This document shows, piece after piece, positions 32,382 to 44,287 of a stretch of 64,000 nucleotides of DNA (the stretch's first letter is position 1; every line of letters starts with the position of its first letter). A program made the translations under genes and the position numbers. Origin of the DNA: Hamadaea tsunoensis DSM 44101 (GTDB lineage: Bacteria; Actinomycetota; Actinomycetes; Mycobacteriales; Micromonosporaceae); NCBI RefSeq assembly GCF_000428945.1, contig NZ_KE386823.1, forward strand, positions 1 to 64,000. Reading direction: 5' to 3'. The notes under the pieces are model-generated. The model worked only from the letters and a program-made list of their open reading frames with translations. It was not told where the DNA came from and searched no databases.

Positions 32382-33069
32382 GACCGTCCTGGTCGTGATC
32401 CCGGCGCTGAACGAGGCGGGCGCCATCACCGGCGTCATCGCCGAGATCCGCGCGGAACTGCCCGGTGTGGACGTGCTCGTGGTCGACGACGGCTCGACCG
32501 ACTCGACCGCGCGCGAGGCGGGCAAGGCGGGCGCGCTGGTGGCGAGCCTGCCCTACAACCTCGGTGTCGGCGGCGCGCGCCGGCTCGGCTACCGCTACGG
32601 CCTCGACGGCGACTACGACGTCGTCGTGCAGCTCGACGCCGACGGCCAGCACGACCCCAAGTTCGTCCCGCAGATGATCGACGCTCTGGACGAGGGCGAC
32701 GTCGTCATCGGTGCCCGGTTCGCGGGCGTCGGAGAGTACCGCGTCCGCGGCCCCCGCTCCTGGGCCATGTCGTTTCTGTCCACTGTGCTCTCCGCGGTCG
32801 CGCGGACGAGACTGACCGACACGACGTCCGGCTACCGGGCGACCAACCGCCGCGGCACCGCGCTCTACGCCCAGTTCTTCCCGGTGGAGTACCTCGGCGA
32901 CACCGTCGAGACGATCGTCCAGGCCGTCCGGCACGACCTCACGGTCCGCCAGGTCCCGGTGGCCATGCGGCCCCGGGTCGCCGGCACGCCGAGCCACTCC
33001 CCCATCCGGGCCACGATCTACCTCGGCCGCGCGTTCAGCGTCCTCGTCCTTGCGCTCATCCGGCGGTGA
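32368..33069 (+). CDS. GT2 glycosyltransferase, polyprenyl-phosphate sugar synthase-like
   Basis: A 233-residue GT-A enzyme resembling dolichyl/polyprenyl-phosphate mannose synthases. VLVVIPALNEAGAI starts the fold, VVDDGSTDST binds the nucleotide sugar and LDADGQHDP carries the metal-binding DxD (residues ~90-98). No C-terminal membrane helices are present. The likely start is a TTG at 32368, 14 bp inside the DUF2304 gene; a purine-rich stretch ACACGGGGTCGGA precedes it. The product may be a lipid-linked sugar for the downstream pathway. Confidence 0.88.
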   Translation: MINGRTVLVVIPALNEAGAITGVIAEIRAELPGVDVLVVDDGSTDSTAREAGKAGALVASLPYNLGVGGARRLGYRYGLDGDYDVVVQLDADGQHDPKFVPQMIDALDEGDVVIGARFAGVGEYRVRGPRSWAMSFLSTVLSAVARTRLTDTTSGYRATNRRGTALYAQFFPVEYLGDTVETIVQAVRHDLTVRQVPVAMRPRVAGTPSHSPIRATIYLGRAFSVLVLALIRR

Positions 33070-34079
33070 GCGCCGTGCGGATCGACGCCGTGATGCTCGC
33101 CTACGGCAAGGAGCAGTGGCTCGCCGAGGCGGTCGACGCGGTCCTGCGCTCCACCGGCGCCGAGGTCAGCCTCACCCTGGTCGACAACGGCAGCGAGTCG
33201 GTCGCCGGCCTCGCCGCCCGCCCCGGCCTGCGCGTCCTGACGCCCACCGCCAATCTCGGGTACGCCGGCGGCTGCGACCTGGGCGCCGAGGAGGCGACCG
33301 CGGAGTTCATCGCGTTCGTCAACTCCGACGCGATCGTGGCACCGGACGCGCTGGCCAAGGTCGCCGCGGTCGCCGCCGAACCGGGCGTCGGCGCGGCGAT
33401 GGCCTCGATCCGGCACGCCGACCGGCTCGACGTCGTCAACACCGCCGGCAATCCGCTGCACATCGCGGGGCTGTCCTGGGCCGGCGGCAACGACGAGCCC
33501 GCGAGCGCGTACGCGACGCGTACCAGCGTGCCGTCGCTGAGCGGATGCGCGTTCGTGGTCCGCCGCGACCTGTGGCGCGAGCTGGGCGGCTTCGCGGCCG
33601 AGTACTTCGCCTACCACGAGGACACCGAGCTCAGTCTCCGGCTGTGGCAGCGCGGCCTGGCCCCGGCGTACGTGCCGGACGCCGTGGTCGGCCACCACTA
33701 CGAGTTCTCCCGCAACGAGTTCAAGTACTACCTGCTCGAACGCAACCGGCTCGTGACGGTCCTGTCCGCGTACGCCGGCCGGACGATCCTGCTCCTGCTG
33801 CCCGTCCTGCTGCTGACCGAGGCCGCGATGCTGGCCACCGCGGCGATGGGCGGCTGGTTCAAGGCCAAGGTGCGCGGCTACGGCTGGCTCTGGCGCAACC
33901 GCTCCTGGATCCGGGCCCGCCACCGGCAGCTGCAGGCCGAACGCACGGTACGCGACCGGGCACTGGCGCACCTGTTCACGGCGAGGTTCGCGCCGTCCAA
34001 TGTGGACACGCCGCCGGGCATGGGCGTCTACAACGTCCTCGCCGGCCTCTGGTGGCGCCTCATCCGCCCCCTCCTCTGA
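33066..34079 (+). CDS. GT2 rhamnosyltransferase-like glycosyltransferase
   Basis: A 337-residue GT2 enzyme of the WbbL/rhamnosyltransferase type. LTLVDNGSESV and NLGYAGGCDLG form the donor site, FVNSDA replaces DxD, and YHEDTELSLRLW is the acceptor/catalytic ED motif (residues ~182-193). A membrane segment near residues 240-262 (TILLLLPVLLLTEAAMLATA) anchors the C-terminus. With rmlABCD adjacent, dTDP-rhamnose is the probable donor. The GTG overlaps the previous stop by 4 bp. Confidence 0.88.
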   Translation: MSAVRIDAVMLAYGKEQWLAEAVDAVLRSTGAEVSLTLVDNGSESVAGLAARPGLRVLTPTANLGYAGGCDLGAEEATAEFIAFVNSDAIVAPDALAKVAAVAAEPGVGAAMASIRHADRLDVVNTAGNPLHIAGLSWAGGNDEPASAYATRTSVPSLSGCAFVVRRDLWRELGGFAAEYFAYHEDTELSLRLWQRGLAPAYVPDAVVGHHYEFSRNEFKYYLLERNRLVTVLSAYAGRTILLLLPVLLLTEAAMLATAAMGGWFKAKVRGYGWLWRNRSWIRARHRQLQAERTVRDRALAHLFTARFAPSNVDTPPGMGVYNVLAGLWWRLIRPLL

Positions 34080-34115
34080 CCCCTCCCCCTCCCTCCTTCC
34101 CTCCCTCCCCCTCCC
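34080..34115 (-). other. Polypyrimidine tract; G-quadruplex motif on the minus strand
   Basis: Directly after the stop at 34079 the plus strand is almost pure C/T for 36 bases. The complementary strand contains at least four G-runs of three or more separated by single A or short AAGGA spacers, meeting the standard G3+N1-7 quadruplex pattern. It lies between the glycan operon end and an R1 stem-loop. Confidence 0.75.
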
Positions 34116-34146
34116 GCGCCGCGCCATGCCGTGCCGTGAATTGCGG

Positions 34147-34214
34147 CGATCTTGCGCGAATGTACCGGCGTATCGGGCAAAGGCCGCGAAATTCGGGGCA
34201 TTCGCGCAAGATCG
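34147..34214. repeat. R1 dispersed palindrome, copy 3
   Basis: CGATCTTGCGCGAATG (34147-34162) and its perfect complement (34199-34214) form a 16-bp stem around a 36-nt loop. It lies 68 bp past the last glycan-operon gene. Confidence 0.88.
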
Positions 34215-34257
34215 TTGGGCATGGATGCCGGGGACAGTGGGACAGGCGGGACGTCAC

Positions 34258-34263
34258 TACCCT
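34258..34263 (+). promoter_or_regulatory. -10 box of the gene at 34270
   Basis: TACCCT lies 6 nt before ATG at 34270, with no Shine-Dalgarno sequence. Confidence 0.45.
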
Positions 34264-34269
34264 GATGCG

Positions 34270-35070
34270 ATGACCGCCATCCCAGCGCCTGCGGCCGCCT
34301 CCTGGGGCCGGCGGGCCGCGACGCAGCTGCCGCTCGCCACGGTGGCCGGACTCCTCCTGGCACTGCAGTACCTCGGAATGCTGGACCTGGAAAAGGTCTT
34401 CATGATCACCGGCACGATAGTGGTCGCGGTCGCGGCGATCTTCGGTCTGGCCCGGTGGTTCCGGCGTGCCACCGGCCGCGAGAAGCCCGCCGAGCGCACT
34501 GCCGACGAGCTGGCCGACCTCCGGGCGGTCATCGAGACCGCGCCCGTACGCCCACCGGAACCGCGCGTCGTCCGTGGCCGGCCGGTTCTGCGGGAGGCCG
34601 CCCTCAAGCTCGGACTCGTGGCCTTGATGACGCTGGGATGCGTCGGCGTGATCACAGCGATCCGGCCCGAGCACGGCGACTTCCACCGGTTGCTACACCT
34701 CCACATCGCCCTCGCGGCCGGTGCCCTCGGGGCCTGGGCGTCGTGGGGAAGGCATCTCCGCCACCTCCCGGTACGCATCACCGACAGCGGCCTGCGGTTC
34801 GGCTTCGCCCCGATCGTGGCGTGGCGGGACGTTCTCGAGGTCGTCCTCGTGGGACCGGCACCGGACCGCGCGACCGGCAAGGCCGACAAGAACGGCAAAG
34901 CTGGCCACAACGGCAAGGCCGGCGAGGACGACGAGGACATCGAGCCGGCGATGGTCTGGGTACTGCGGGACGGCCGCCGCATCCCCCTGGAGTTCGATGC
35001 CCTCGGTACGCCGCCCGCGGAGATCCTGCTCGCCGCGCGGGCGTACAGGCCTGATCTGCCGGTCCGCTGA
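34270..35070 (+). CDS. Membrane protein with PH-like domain, unknown function
   Basis: A 266-residue protein with two N-terminal helices (QLPLATVAGLLLALQYLGML; VFMITGTIVVAVAAIFGLA), a charged linker, two further helices (LGLVALMTLGCVGVIT; IALAAGALGAWASWG) and a C-terminal beta-rich part (LPVRITDSGLRFGFAPIVAW) resembling a bacterial PH domain, interrupted by a KADKNGKAGHNGKAGEDDED insert. No family assignment is certain. It stands alone between R1 and a bidirectional terminator. Confidence 0.75.
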   Translation: MTAIPAPAAASWGRRAATQLPLATVAGLLLALQYLGMLDLEKVFMITGTIVVAVAAIFGLARWFRRATGREKPAERTADELADLRAVIETAPVRPPEPRVVRGRPVLREAALKLGLVALMTLGCVGVITAIRPEHGDFHRLLHLHIALAAGALGAWASWGRHLRHLPVRITDSGLRFGFAPIVAWRDVLEVVLVGPAPDRATGKADKNGKAGHNGKAGEDDEDIEPAMVWVLRDGRRIPLEFDALGTPPAEILLAARAYRPDLPVR

Positions 35071-35091
35071 CGGCCCCGGGCGTTGACGCAG

Positions 35092-35122
35092 CAGGCCCCG
35101 CCGACGACGCCGGCGGGGCCTG
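35092..35122. terminator. Bidirectional hairpin terminator
   Basis: CAGGCCCCGCCG (35092-35103) pairs with CGGCGGGGCCTG (35111-35122) around ACGACGC. It lies 21 bp past the plus-strand gene and 21 bp past the end of convergent prcA, so it can serve both. Confidence 0.85.
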
Positions 35123-35143
35123 TGACACGCGGAAGGTGAGGTG

Positions 35144-35938
35144 CTACTCCGCCGACTCGTCGGCGGCGGGCGTCTCGGCGGCGGGTTCGGCCGGCGCGGG
35201 CTCGGCGGCCGCGGGCTCCTCCTTGGCGCCGGGTACGGCCGGCGGGTCGAGCAGGGTCGTCAGCGCGTTGCCGGTGATGCGGCGGAACGCCCGGCCCTTG
35301 CGGGCCCGGTCGAGGATCGCCACCTCCAGCTGGTTCGCGGCGATCTTCCGGGCGGCCCCGCCCTCGCCGCCCACACTGCCGAGCGCCTCGACGGCGAGCT
35401 TGAGCGCCTCGGCCAGGGTGTGCGCCTCGCTGTGGCGGTCCTTGAGCAGGGTGGCGATCGCCTCCGCCTGGCCGCCCATGACGAGGAAGCCCGGCTCGTC
35501 CTGCACGGAACCGTCGTAGGTCAGCCGGTACAGCTCGTCCGCGGCCGGCTCGGTGCCGACCTCGGCGATGCAGATCTCGACCTCCAGCGGCTTGCCGCTC
35601 TCGCCGAACAGGTTGCCCAGCGTCTGCGCGTACGCGCTGGCGAGCGCCCGTCCGGTCACGTCCCGGCGGTCGTAGGAGTAACCCCGCATATCGGCCATGC
35701 GTACGCCGGCCGAGCGCAGGTTCTCGAACTCGTTGTACCGGCCGACGGCGGCGAACCCGATCCGGTCGTAGATCTCGCTCACCTTGTGCAGGGTCGTCGA
35801 CAGGTTCTCGGCGACGAAGAGTACGCCCTGCGCGTAGGACACGACGACCACACTGCGGCCGCGCGCGATCCCCTTGCGCGCGTACTCCGAGCGGTCGCGC
35901 ATGATCTGCTCGGGCGACGCGTAGAACTGCATGGCCAC
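35144..35938 (-). CDS. prcA: 20S proteasome alpha subunit
   Basis: A 264-residue alpha subunit forming the gated outer rings. It has the N-terminal gate segment [39 protein letters not shown] and the family core; the last ~27 residues are a low-complexity Ala/Pro/Glu tail ([14 protein letters not shown]). The start is the GTG at 35938 because AAGGAG lies 9-10 nt upstream; the ATG two codons later is too far from it. It follows prcB by 60 bp. Confidence 0.96.
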   Translation of the reverse strand: MAMQFYASPEQIMRDRSEYARKGIARGRSVVVVSYAQGVLFVAENLSTTLHKVSEIYDRIGFAAVGRYNEFENLRSAGVRMADMRGYSYDRRDVTGRALASAYAQTLGNLFGESGKPLEVEICIAEVGTEPAADELYRLTYDGSVQDEPGFLVMGGQAEAIATLLKDRHSEAHTLAEALKLAVEALGSVGGEGGAARKIAANQLEVAILDRARKGRAFRRITGNALTTLLDPPAVPGAKEEPAAAEPAPAEPAAETPAADESAE

Positions 35939-35998
35939 GGCGGCCAGCTCCTTCCTGAGTGGACAGCTACGGATGGCGCGCTACGAAACGGAATCCGC

Positions 35999-36838
35999 TC
36001 AGCCGCCGATGTTCTCGTGCCGGGCCGCGATGACGGCCTCGGCGATCGCGGCCGTCTCGGCGTCCGGCAGGCGGTGCGTGCCCTCGGCGGTCACGGTCAT
36101 CACGACCGGGAAGATGCGGCGGATCACGTCGGGGCCGCCGGTCGCCGTGTCGTCGTCGGCCGCGTCGTAGAGCGCCTCGACCGCCAGCTTGGTGGCGTCG
36201 GCCGTGGTCACCCCGGGCCGGTAGCGCTTCTTCAGGGCCGACTTCGCGAACAGCGAACCGGAGCCGATCGAGTCGTAGCCGGTCTCCTCGTAGCAGCCGC
36301 CCGCGACGTCGAAGCTGAAGATCCGGCCGACCTTCGCCGGGTCCTTCGCGTCGAGGTCGAAGCCGGCGAACAGCGGGACCGCCACCAGGCCCTGCATCGC
36401 CGCGCCCAGGTTGCCCCGGACGAGGCCGGCGAGCCGGTTCGCCTTGCCGTCCAGCGAGAGCATCGCGCCCTCGATCTTCTCGTAGTGCTCCAGCTCCACC
36501 TGGAACAGCCGCATCAGCTCGATGCCGATGCCCGCCGTGCCCGCGATGCCCACCAGGGAGTACGGGTCGGCCTCGTGCACCTTCTCGATGTCGCGGCTCG
36601 CGATCAGGTTGCCCATCGTCGCGCGCCGGTCACCGGCCATGAGCACGCCGTCCACGCAGCTGATCGCCACGATGGTGGTCGCGTGCGGGGCGATGTCGGC
36701 GAGGCCGCCCTCGGGCAGCTTCCGGTTGCCCGGCAGCAGCTCGGGCGCGGCCATGGTCAGGAACTCGGTGAAAGAACTCACCCCGACCGCGTTGTACGCG
36801 GCCCCCATCCCGCGGGTCCCCTCAGCTCCGAAAGCCAC
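35999..36838 (-). CDS. prcB: 20S proteasome beta subunit (catalytic)
   Basis: A 279-residue precursor. A 53-residue propeptide ends at PHA and the mature enzyme begins with the nucleophile Thr54 of [21 protein letters not shown]; the catalytic Lys equivalent lies downstream as expected. Propeptide length matches that of mycobacterial PrcB. The GTG start has AAGGGGATGAC directly upstream. The 229 bp between pup and prcB hold a degenerate ~17-bp tandem repeat. Confidence 0.97.
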   Translation of the reverse strand: MAFGAEGTRGMGAAYNAVGVSSFTEFLTMAAPELLPGNRKLPEGGLADIAPHATTIVAISCVDGVLMAGDRRATMGNLIASRDIEKVHEADPYSLVGIAGTAGIGIELMRLFQVELEHYEKIEGAMLSLDGKANRLAGLVRGNLGAAMQGLVAVPLFAGFDLDAKDPAKVGRIFSFDVAGGCYEETGYDSIGSGSLFAKSALKKRYRPGVTTADATKLAVEALYDAADDDTATGGPDVIRRIFPVVMTVTAEGTHRLPDAETAAIAEAVIAARHENIGG

Positions 36839-36855
36839 GTCATCCCCTTCTCGTC

Positions 36856-36980
36856 GTGCCGCTCATACGATGCCGCCCAAATACCATGCCGCTCGAACAA
36901 CCATGCCGCTCGAAATACCGTGTCGCTCAAAAACCATGCCACTCGATACGCGGCGCCGCCTCAATACGCAGCGCCGCCGG
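36856..36980 (-). repeat. ~17-bp tandem repeat between pup and prcB
   Basis: Six degenerate units of the form ATGCCGCTCGAAATACC (plus strand) run from 36856 to 36949, followed by two CGGCGCCGCC/CAGCGCCGCC arms. It lies in the leader of prcB on the transcript. The units do not hold a continuous frame of their own. Confidence 0.8.
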
Positions 36981-37067
36981 GGAACGGCGGCGCCGGCGCT
37001 CATCCTGGACACATCCGAACAGCGGCTTCTCCGCGCCTCGGAAGCCGCGTGAAACGGACAAACGGGA

Positions 37068-37283
37068 CTACTGGCCGCCCTTTTGGATGTACCCGCGGAC
37101 GAATTCCTCCGCGTTCTCCTCCAGCACCGAGTCGATCTCGTCGAGCAGGTCGTCGACGTCCTCGCCGATCTTCTCGACGCGGTCGGCGATCTCCGGGTCG
37201 ACCTCGGGCGCGACCGTGTCCTCGACCTCGTTCTCGCGGCGGCGTCCCGCCTGGCCCTGGCCTCCGGTGTCCTGACTCGCCAT
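37068..37283 (-). CDS. pup: Prokaryotic ubiquitin-like protein Pup
   Basis: A 71-residue intrinsically disordered modifier. The N-terminal half is hydrophilic (GGQGQAGRRRENEVED), the helix binding ARC spans DRVEKIGEDVDDLLDEIDSV, and the C-terminus is GYIQKGGQ; the terminal Gln must be deamidated by Dop before ligation. The ATG at 37283 has GGGAGGGG 4-6 nt upstream. The gene is in the usual position, dop-pup-prcB-prcA. Confidence 0.98.
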   Translation of the reverse strand: MASQDTGGQGQAGRRRENEVEDTVAPEVDPEIADRVEKIGEDVDDLLDEIDSVLEENAEEFVRGYIQKGGQ

Positions 37284-37348
37284 GGCGCCCCTCCCAAACC
37301 GCACGACGGCTGCTCGCCACCCGCCCCCGCACGCGGGGCTGATGGCAA

Positions 37349-37370
37349 GGCCGGGACCCATGTCCCGGCC
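37349..37370 (-). terminator. Hairpin between dop and pup
   Basis: GGCCGGGAC (37349-37357) pairs perfectly with GTCCCGGCC (37362-37370) around four bases. It lies 91 bp past the dop stop and could end or attenuate the dop transcript, so that pup may depend on its own promoter. Confidence 0.6.
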
Positions 37371-37376
37371 GTCCGT

Positions 37377-37389
37377 TAGGTAAAACCTA
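37377..37389 (-). promoter_or_regulatory. 13-bp AT-rich palindrome upstream of pup
   Basis: TAGGTAAAACCTA is a perfect TAGGT-AAA-ACCTA palindrome in very GC-rich surroundings, 94 bp before the pup start. It may be an operator or contain a -10 element (TAGGTT on the minus strand). Assignment is tentative. Confidence 0.4.
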
Positions 37390-37460
37390 CCGCGCCGCGT
37401 CCGCAAACGCGATCAGCTGTCAGCTCAACACGGCGCGGGGATCGGCTCACCCGTACGCGG

Positions 37461-38972
37461 TCAGCTGCCGGCGGTCAGCGCCTCCAGCAGATCCTTGGCG
37501 CTCTCGCAGCGGTCGAACAGCGGGCCCACGACGCGCTTGACGCCGCGCTCCGGCTCCAGCATCGGTACGCGGACAAGGGATTCGCGGCCCACGTCGAAGA
37601 TGACGGAGTCCCAGCTGGCGGCGACCACTTCGGACGCGTACTGGGCCAGGCACCGGCCGCGGAAGTACGCCCGCGTGTCCTCCGGCGGCTCCGTCATCGC
37701 CCGGCGGATCTGGTCCTCGGTCAGCAGGGTCTTCATCGCGCCCCGGGCCACCAGACGGTTGTAGAGGCCCTTCTCCTGGCGTACGTCCGCGTACTGGAGG
37801 TCGACCAGCTGGAGCTTGGGCGAGGCCCAGCCGAGGTTCTCCCGGTCGCGGTAGCCCTCCAGGAGGCGCAGCTTGGCGACCCAGTCGAGCTCGTCGGACA
37901 GGAGCATGGGGTCGCGGCCGAGCCGGTCCAGGACGCTCTCCCAGCGGTCGAGGATGTCGGCCGTCTGCTCGTCCATCTCGCGGTCCGCCATGAACTCGCG
38001 GACCCGCTCGTAGTACGCCCACTGGACGTCCAGCGCGGTGAGCCGGCGGCCGTCGCGCATGCGCATGCGGTGGCTGAGCGACGGGTCGTGGCTGACCGCG
38101 CGCAGCTCGGCGACCGGGTCGGCGATGCCGAGGTCGGGCGTGAGGGCCTTCTCCTCGATCATCGCCAGGACGAGGGACGTCGTGCCGACCTTGAGATAGG
38201 TGGAGATCTCCGACAGGTTGGCGTCGCCGATGATGACGTGCAGCCGGCGGTACTTGTCGGCGTCGGAGTGCGGCTCGTCGCGGGTGTTGATGATGGGCCG
38301 CTTGAGGGTCGTCTCCAGGCCGACCTCGACCTCGAAGAAGTCCGCCCGCTGCGAGAGCTGGAAGCCGGCCTGCGAGCCGTCCGCGCCGATGCCGACCCGC
38401 CCCGCGCCGCAGAAGATCTGCCGGGTGACGAAGAACGGGGTCAGGAACTGCACGATCTCGGCGAACGGCGTCTGCCGGCGCATCAGGTAGTTCTCGTGCG
38501 AGCCGTAGCTGACGCCCTTGTTGTCGGCGTTGTTCTTGTAGAGGTGGATCGGGGCGCTGCCGGGGATGGTGCCCGCGCGCCGCGCGCCCTCGGCCATCAC
38601 GCGCTCGCCGGCTTTGTCCCACAAGACGATGTCGAGCGGATTGGTCACCTCGGGCGTGGAGTACTCCGGGTGGGCGTGGTCGACGTAGAGGCGGGCGCCG
38701 TTGGTCAGGATGACGTTGGCGAGCCCGAGATCCTCGTCGGCGAGCGCCTCGGCCGGGTCGAAGACCGCGCCGGTGTAGGTGAAGCCCCGCGCGTCGCGCA
38801 GCGGCGACTCCTCCTCGTAGTCCCAGCGTGCGCGGCCGCCCTTGGTGAGCTCGGGCCGGGCCCCGTACGCGTTGACTACCTGGGACGAGGTGACCATCGG
38901 GTTGGCCTGGGGCTGACCCGGCACGCTGATGCCGTACTCGACCTCGGTACCCATTATCCGGCGCACTGTCAT
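37461..38972 (-). CDS. dop: Pup deamidase/depupylase Dop
   Basis: A 503-residue relative of PafA that deamidates the Pup C-terminal Gln and removes Pup from conjugates. Signatures are [11 protein letters not shown] at the start, the Dop-specific loop around [33 protein letters not shown] with the catalytic Asp, [19 protein letters not shown] and [19 protein letters not shown]. The ATG at 38972 is preceded by TAGTCT 7 nt upstream and no Shine-Dalgarno sequence. It lies between arc and pup as in other Actinobacteria. Confidence 0.97.
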   Translation of the reverse strand: MTVRRIMGTEVEYGISVPGQPQANPMVTSSQVVNAYGARPELTKGGRARWDYEEESPLRDARGFTYTGAVFDPAEALADEDLGLANVILTNGARLYVDHAHPEYSTPEVTNPLDIVLWDKAGERVMAEGARRAGTIPGSAPIHLYKNNADNKGVSYGSHENYLMRRQTPFAEIVQFLTPFFVTRQIFCGAGRVGIGADGSQAGFQLSQRADFFEVEVGLETTLKRPIINTRDEPHSDADKYRRLHVIIGDANLSEISTYLKVGTTSLVLAMIEEKALTPDLGIADPVAELRAVSHDPSLSHRMRMRDGRRLTALDVQWAYYERVREFMADREMDEQTADILDRWESVLDRLGRDPMLLSDELDWVAKLRLLEGYRDRENLGWASPKLQLVDLQYADVRQEKGLYNRLVARGAMKTLLTEDQIRRAMTEPPEDTRAYFRGRCLAQYASEVVAASWDSVIFDVGRESLVRVPMLEPERGVKRVVGPLFDRCESAKDLLEALTAGS

Positions 38973-38979
38973 ACGAATG

Positions 38980-38985
38980 AGACTA
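38980..38985 (-). promoter_or_regulatory. -10 box of dop (leaderless)
   Basis: TAGTCT on the minus strand lies 7 nt before the dop ATG. Confidence 0.5.
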
Positions 38986-39058
38986 GACGGTGACGGAACG
39001 TCTGCACTCCCCGCATGGAGCACCGGCACTCCACGGACGGGAAAATCAGCGAAGAGCG

Positions 39059-39095
39059 AAAAAGGGCCGGCCCCCTGCGGGAGCCGACCCTTTTT
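39059..39095 (-). terminator. Intrinsic terminator after arc
   Basis: AAAAAGGGCCGGC pairs with GCCGACCCTTTTT (one G-T wobble) around a 9-11-nt loop, 7 bp past the arc stop. The five-base A/T runs make it a classical terminator, rare in this GC-rich window. It implies arc is transcribed separately from dop. Confidence 0.85.
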
Positions 39096-39102
39096 CCGGT
39101 GC

Positions 39103-40869
39103 TTACAGGTACTGGCCGGTGTTCGACGCGGTCTCGATGGACCGGCCGGCCTCCGCGCCCTTGCCACCGGAGACGAGCGTACGGATGTAGACGATCCGCT
39201 CGCCCTTCTTGCCGGAGATGCGGGCCCAGTCGTCCGGGTTGGTGGTGTTCGGCAGGTCCTCGTTCTCCCGGAACTCGTCGACGCACGCGTCCAGCAGGTG
39301 CTGCAGGCGCATGCCCTTGCGGCCGGAGGAGAGGAACTCCTTGATCGCCATCTTCTTGCCCCGGTCCACGATGTTCTGGATCATCGCGCCCGAGTTGAAG
39401 TCCTTGAAGTACAGGACTTCCTTGTCTCCGTTGGCGTACGTGACCTCGAGGAAGCGGTTCTCCTCGGTCTCGGAGTACATCCGCAGCACGACCGCCGCGA
39501 TCATCGCGTGGACGCACGCCTCCGCCGAGCCGCCGTGCTCGGCCAGGTCGTCGGGGTGCAGCGGCAGCCCCGTCAGGATGTACTTGCTGAAGATGTCCTT
39601 GGCGGCCTCGGCGTCCGGCCGCTCGATCTTGATTTTGACGTCCAGGCGGCCGGGCCGCAGGATCGCCGGGTCGATCATGTCCTCGCGGTTCGAGGCACCG
39701 ATCACGATGACGTTCTCGAGACCTTCCACACCGTCGATCTCGCTGAGCAGCTGCGGGACGATCGTGTTCTCCACATCGGACGACACGCCGGAGCCGCGGG
39801 TGCGGAACACGGAGTCCATCTCGTCGAAGAACACGATGACCGGCGTACCCTCGGAGGCCTTCTCCCGGGCGCGCTGGAAGATGAGCCGGATGTGCCGCTC
39901 GGTCTCGCCGACATACTTGTTGAGCAGCTCCGGACCCTTGATGTTGAGGAAGTAGCTGGTCTGCTTCTCCTCGCCGCGCCGCTCGGCGATCTTCTTCGCC
40001 AGCGAGTTCGCGACCGCCTTCGCGATCATCGTCTTGCCGCACCCGGGCGGGCCGTACAGCAGCACGCCCTTCGGCGGCCGCAGCTGGTGCTCCCGGAACA
40101 GCTCGGCGTGCAGGAACGGCAGCTCGACCGCGTCGCGGATCTGCTCGATCTGCCCGAAGAGGCCGCCGATGTCGGTGTAGTCGACGTCGGGCACCTCCTC
40201 CAGGACGAGTTCCTCGACCTCGCTCTTGGGGATCCGCTCGTACGCGTACGCCGACCGCGGCTCGATCATGAGCGAGTCACCGGCCCGCAGCGGCGAGCTG
40301 ATGAGCGTCTGGGCCAGGAAGACGATCCGCTCCTCGTCGGCGTGTGAGACCACCAGCGCGCGGTCACCGCCCTCGAGGATCTCCTTGAGCATCACGACCT
40401 CGCCGCTGCGCTCGAAACCGAACGCGTCGACGATGTTGAGTGCGTCGTTGAGCAGGACCTCCTGGCCGCGCTGCAACTCCGTGGCGTCGAGCGACGGTGA
40501 GACCGCCACCCGCAGCTTGCGTCCCCCGGTGAAGACGTCCACTGTGCCGTCCTCGTGCCGGGTCAGGAAGACCCCATACCCGCTGGGCGGCTGCGCCAGC
40601 CGGTCGATCTCCTCCTTGAGCGTGACGATCTGGGCCCGCGCTTCCTTCAGCGTGGCCACCAGTCGATCGTTGTTCTCCGTCAGCCGCGCGAGCTGCGCCT
40701 GCGTAGCGGCGAGCCGCTCCTCGAGCTGGCGGACATGACGAGGGCTCTCGGACACCTTGCGCCGCAACAGAGCGAGTTCCTCTTGCAGGAACGCGACCTG
40801 CGTGGAGAGATCGTTGGACTCCTTCTCCCACCGTGCGGCGCGCGAATCCGCGTCGTCGCTGCGTGCCAC
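39103..40869 (-). CDS. arc: Proteasomal AAA+ ATPase ARC (Mpa)
   Basis: A 588-residue hexameric unfoldase that recognises Pup and feeds substrates to the 20S core. It has a coiled coil (residues ~10-95) that binds Pup, two OB domains (~96-240), Walker A GPPGCGKT at 273-280, Walker [10 protein letters not shown] near 344-352, and the C-terminal QYL that docks in the alpha ring and opens the gate. The GTG start has GGGGAGGTGGGA just upstream. A terminator follows at once. Confidence 0.98.
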   Translation of the reverse strand: MARSDDADSRAARWEKESNDLSTQVAFLQEELALLRRKVSESPRHVRQLEERLAATQAQLARLTENNDRLVATLKEARAQIVTLKEEIDRLAQPPSGYGVFLTRHEDGTVDVFTGGRKLRVAVSPSLDATELQRGQEVLLNDALNIVDAFGFERSGEVVMLKEILEGGDRALVVSHADEERIVFLAQTLISSPLRAGDSLMIEPRSAYAYERIPKSEVEELVLEEVPDVDYTDIGGLFGQIEQIRDAVELPFLHAELFREHQLRPPKGVLLYGPPGCGKTMIAKAVANSLAKKIAERRGEEKQTSYFLNIKGPELLNKYVGETERHIRLIFQRAREKASEGTPVIVFFDEMDSVFRTRGSGVSSDVENTIVPQLLSEIDGVEGLENVIVIGASNREDMIDPAILRPGRLDVKIKIERPDAEAAKDIFSKYILTGLPLHPDDLAEHGGSAEACVHAMIAAVVLRMYSETEENRFLEVTYANGDKEVLYFKDFNSGAMIQNIVDRGKKMAIKEFLSSGRKGMRLQHLLDACVDEFRENEDLPNTTNPDDWARISGKKGERIVYIRTLVSGGKGAEAGRSIETASNTGQYL

Positions 40870-41011
40870 GTCCCACCTCCCCGGGGGTTGAGCCAGGTTG
40901 TCTCATAACATTAGCTGGTGTACGCCCCCATGAAACCCTCCCGACACGGCCGATCCCAATCGTGATCTCGCAATCCGGTACGCGGCCCGCGACGGCCCGG
41001 ACCGTCTGCGG

Positions 41012-41017
41012 TACCGT
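41012..41017 (+). promoter_or_regulatory. -10 box of the ferredoxin gene
   Basis: TACCGT lies 7 nt before GTG at 41025 with no Shine-Dalgarno sequence. It fixes this GTG among several upstream in-frame codons. Confidence 0.5.
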
Positions 41018-41024
41018 CGTGTGC

Positions 41025-41339
41025 GTGGCAGACGACGAGCTTCAGGTCTGGGTCGACCAGGACTTGTGTACCGGTGACGGCCTGTGCGTCCAGTACGCGC
41101 CGGAGATCTTCGAGTTCGACATCGACGGCCTCGCGTACGTGAAGACGCCGGACGGCGAGCTCCAGATGGCCAAGGACGCGCAGGTCAGCGTACCCGCGTC
41201 GCTGCGGCTGGAGGTGCTGGACGCCGCGAAGGAATGCCCCGGCGAGTGCATCCACCTGCGCCGCGGAGCGGGTCCGGCCGAGCCGATCTCCGAGGACGAC
41301 CGCGACGCCCTGCGTACGCAGATCGCGGCAGCCGCCTGA
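41025..41339 (+). CDS. Ferredoxin, [3Fe-4S] type
   Basis: A 104-residue acidic electron carrier. DLCTGDGLCVQYAPEIFEF provides two cluster cysteines and KECPGECIHL further ones; the pattern C-x5-C ... C-P is that of actinobacterial single-cluster [3Fe-4S] ferredoxins that serve cytochromes P450 and other oxidoreductases. No partner P450 is in the window. It is divergent from arc. Confidence 0.88.
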   Translation: MADDELQVWVDQDLCTGDGLCVQYAPEIFEFDIDGLAYVKTPDGELQMAKDAQVSVPASLRLEVLDAAKECPGECIHLRRGAGPAEPISEDDRDALRTQIAAAA

Positions 41340-41360
41340 CCGGGGTGCCGGACTCGCCCG

Positions 41361-44115
<2,755 letters not shown>

Positions 44116-44287
44116 GCGACCCGCCTCCCGCGGTCGGCCACGGCACTCCCGGCGGTCACCAGCGCGACGGTCTCCATCGGCGCAATGCTACGCATCCCGG
44201 CTGGACTTCACCTGACAGACGGCGCGCGTGGGACACACGGCGTACGCGGCCCGGGGCGCCTGCGGAGCCGATGTCGTACGCCTGGCT

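Noticed and set aside
31129-33069. Secondary-metabolite sugar cluster instead of a cell-envelope module
   Set aside because: A flippase, DUF2304 and polyprenyl-phosphate-type GT2 point to envelope glycan; no polyketide or peptide synthase genes are present.
36856-36980. CRISPR-like look of the repeated units between pup and prcB
   Set aside because: Units are contiguous, degenerate and ~17 bp with no spacers of constant length; no cas genes are present.
38929-40347. Plus-strand frame antisense to dop and arc
   Set aside because: No protein features; the minus strand encodes ARC with full AAA motifs and QYL end.
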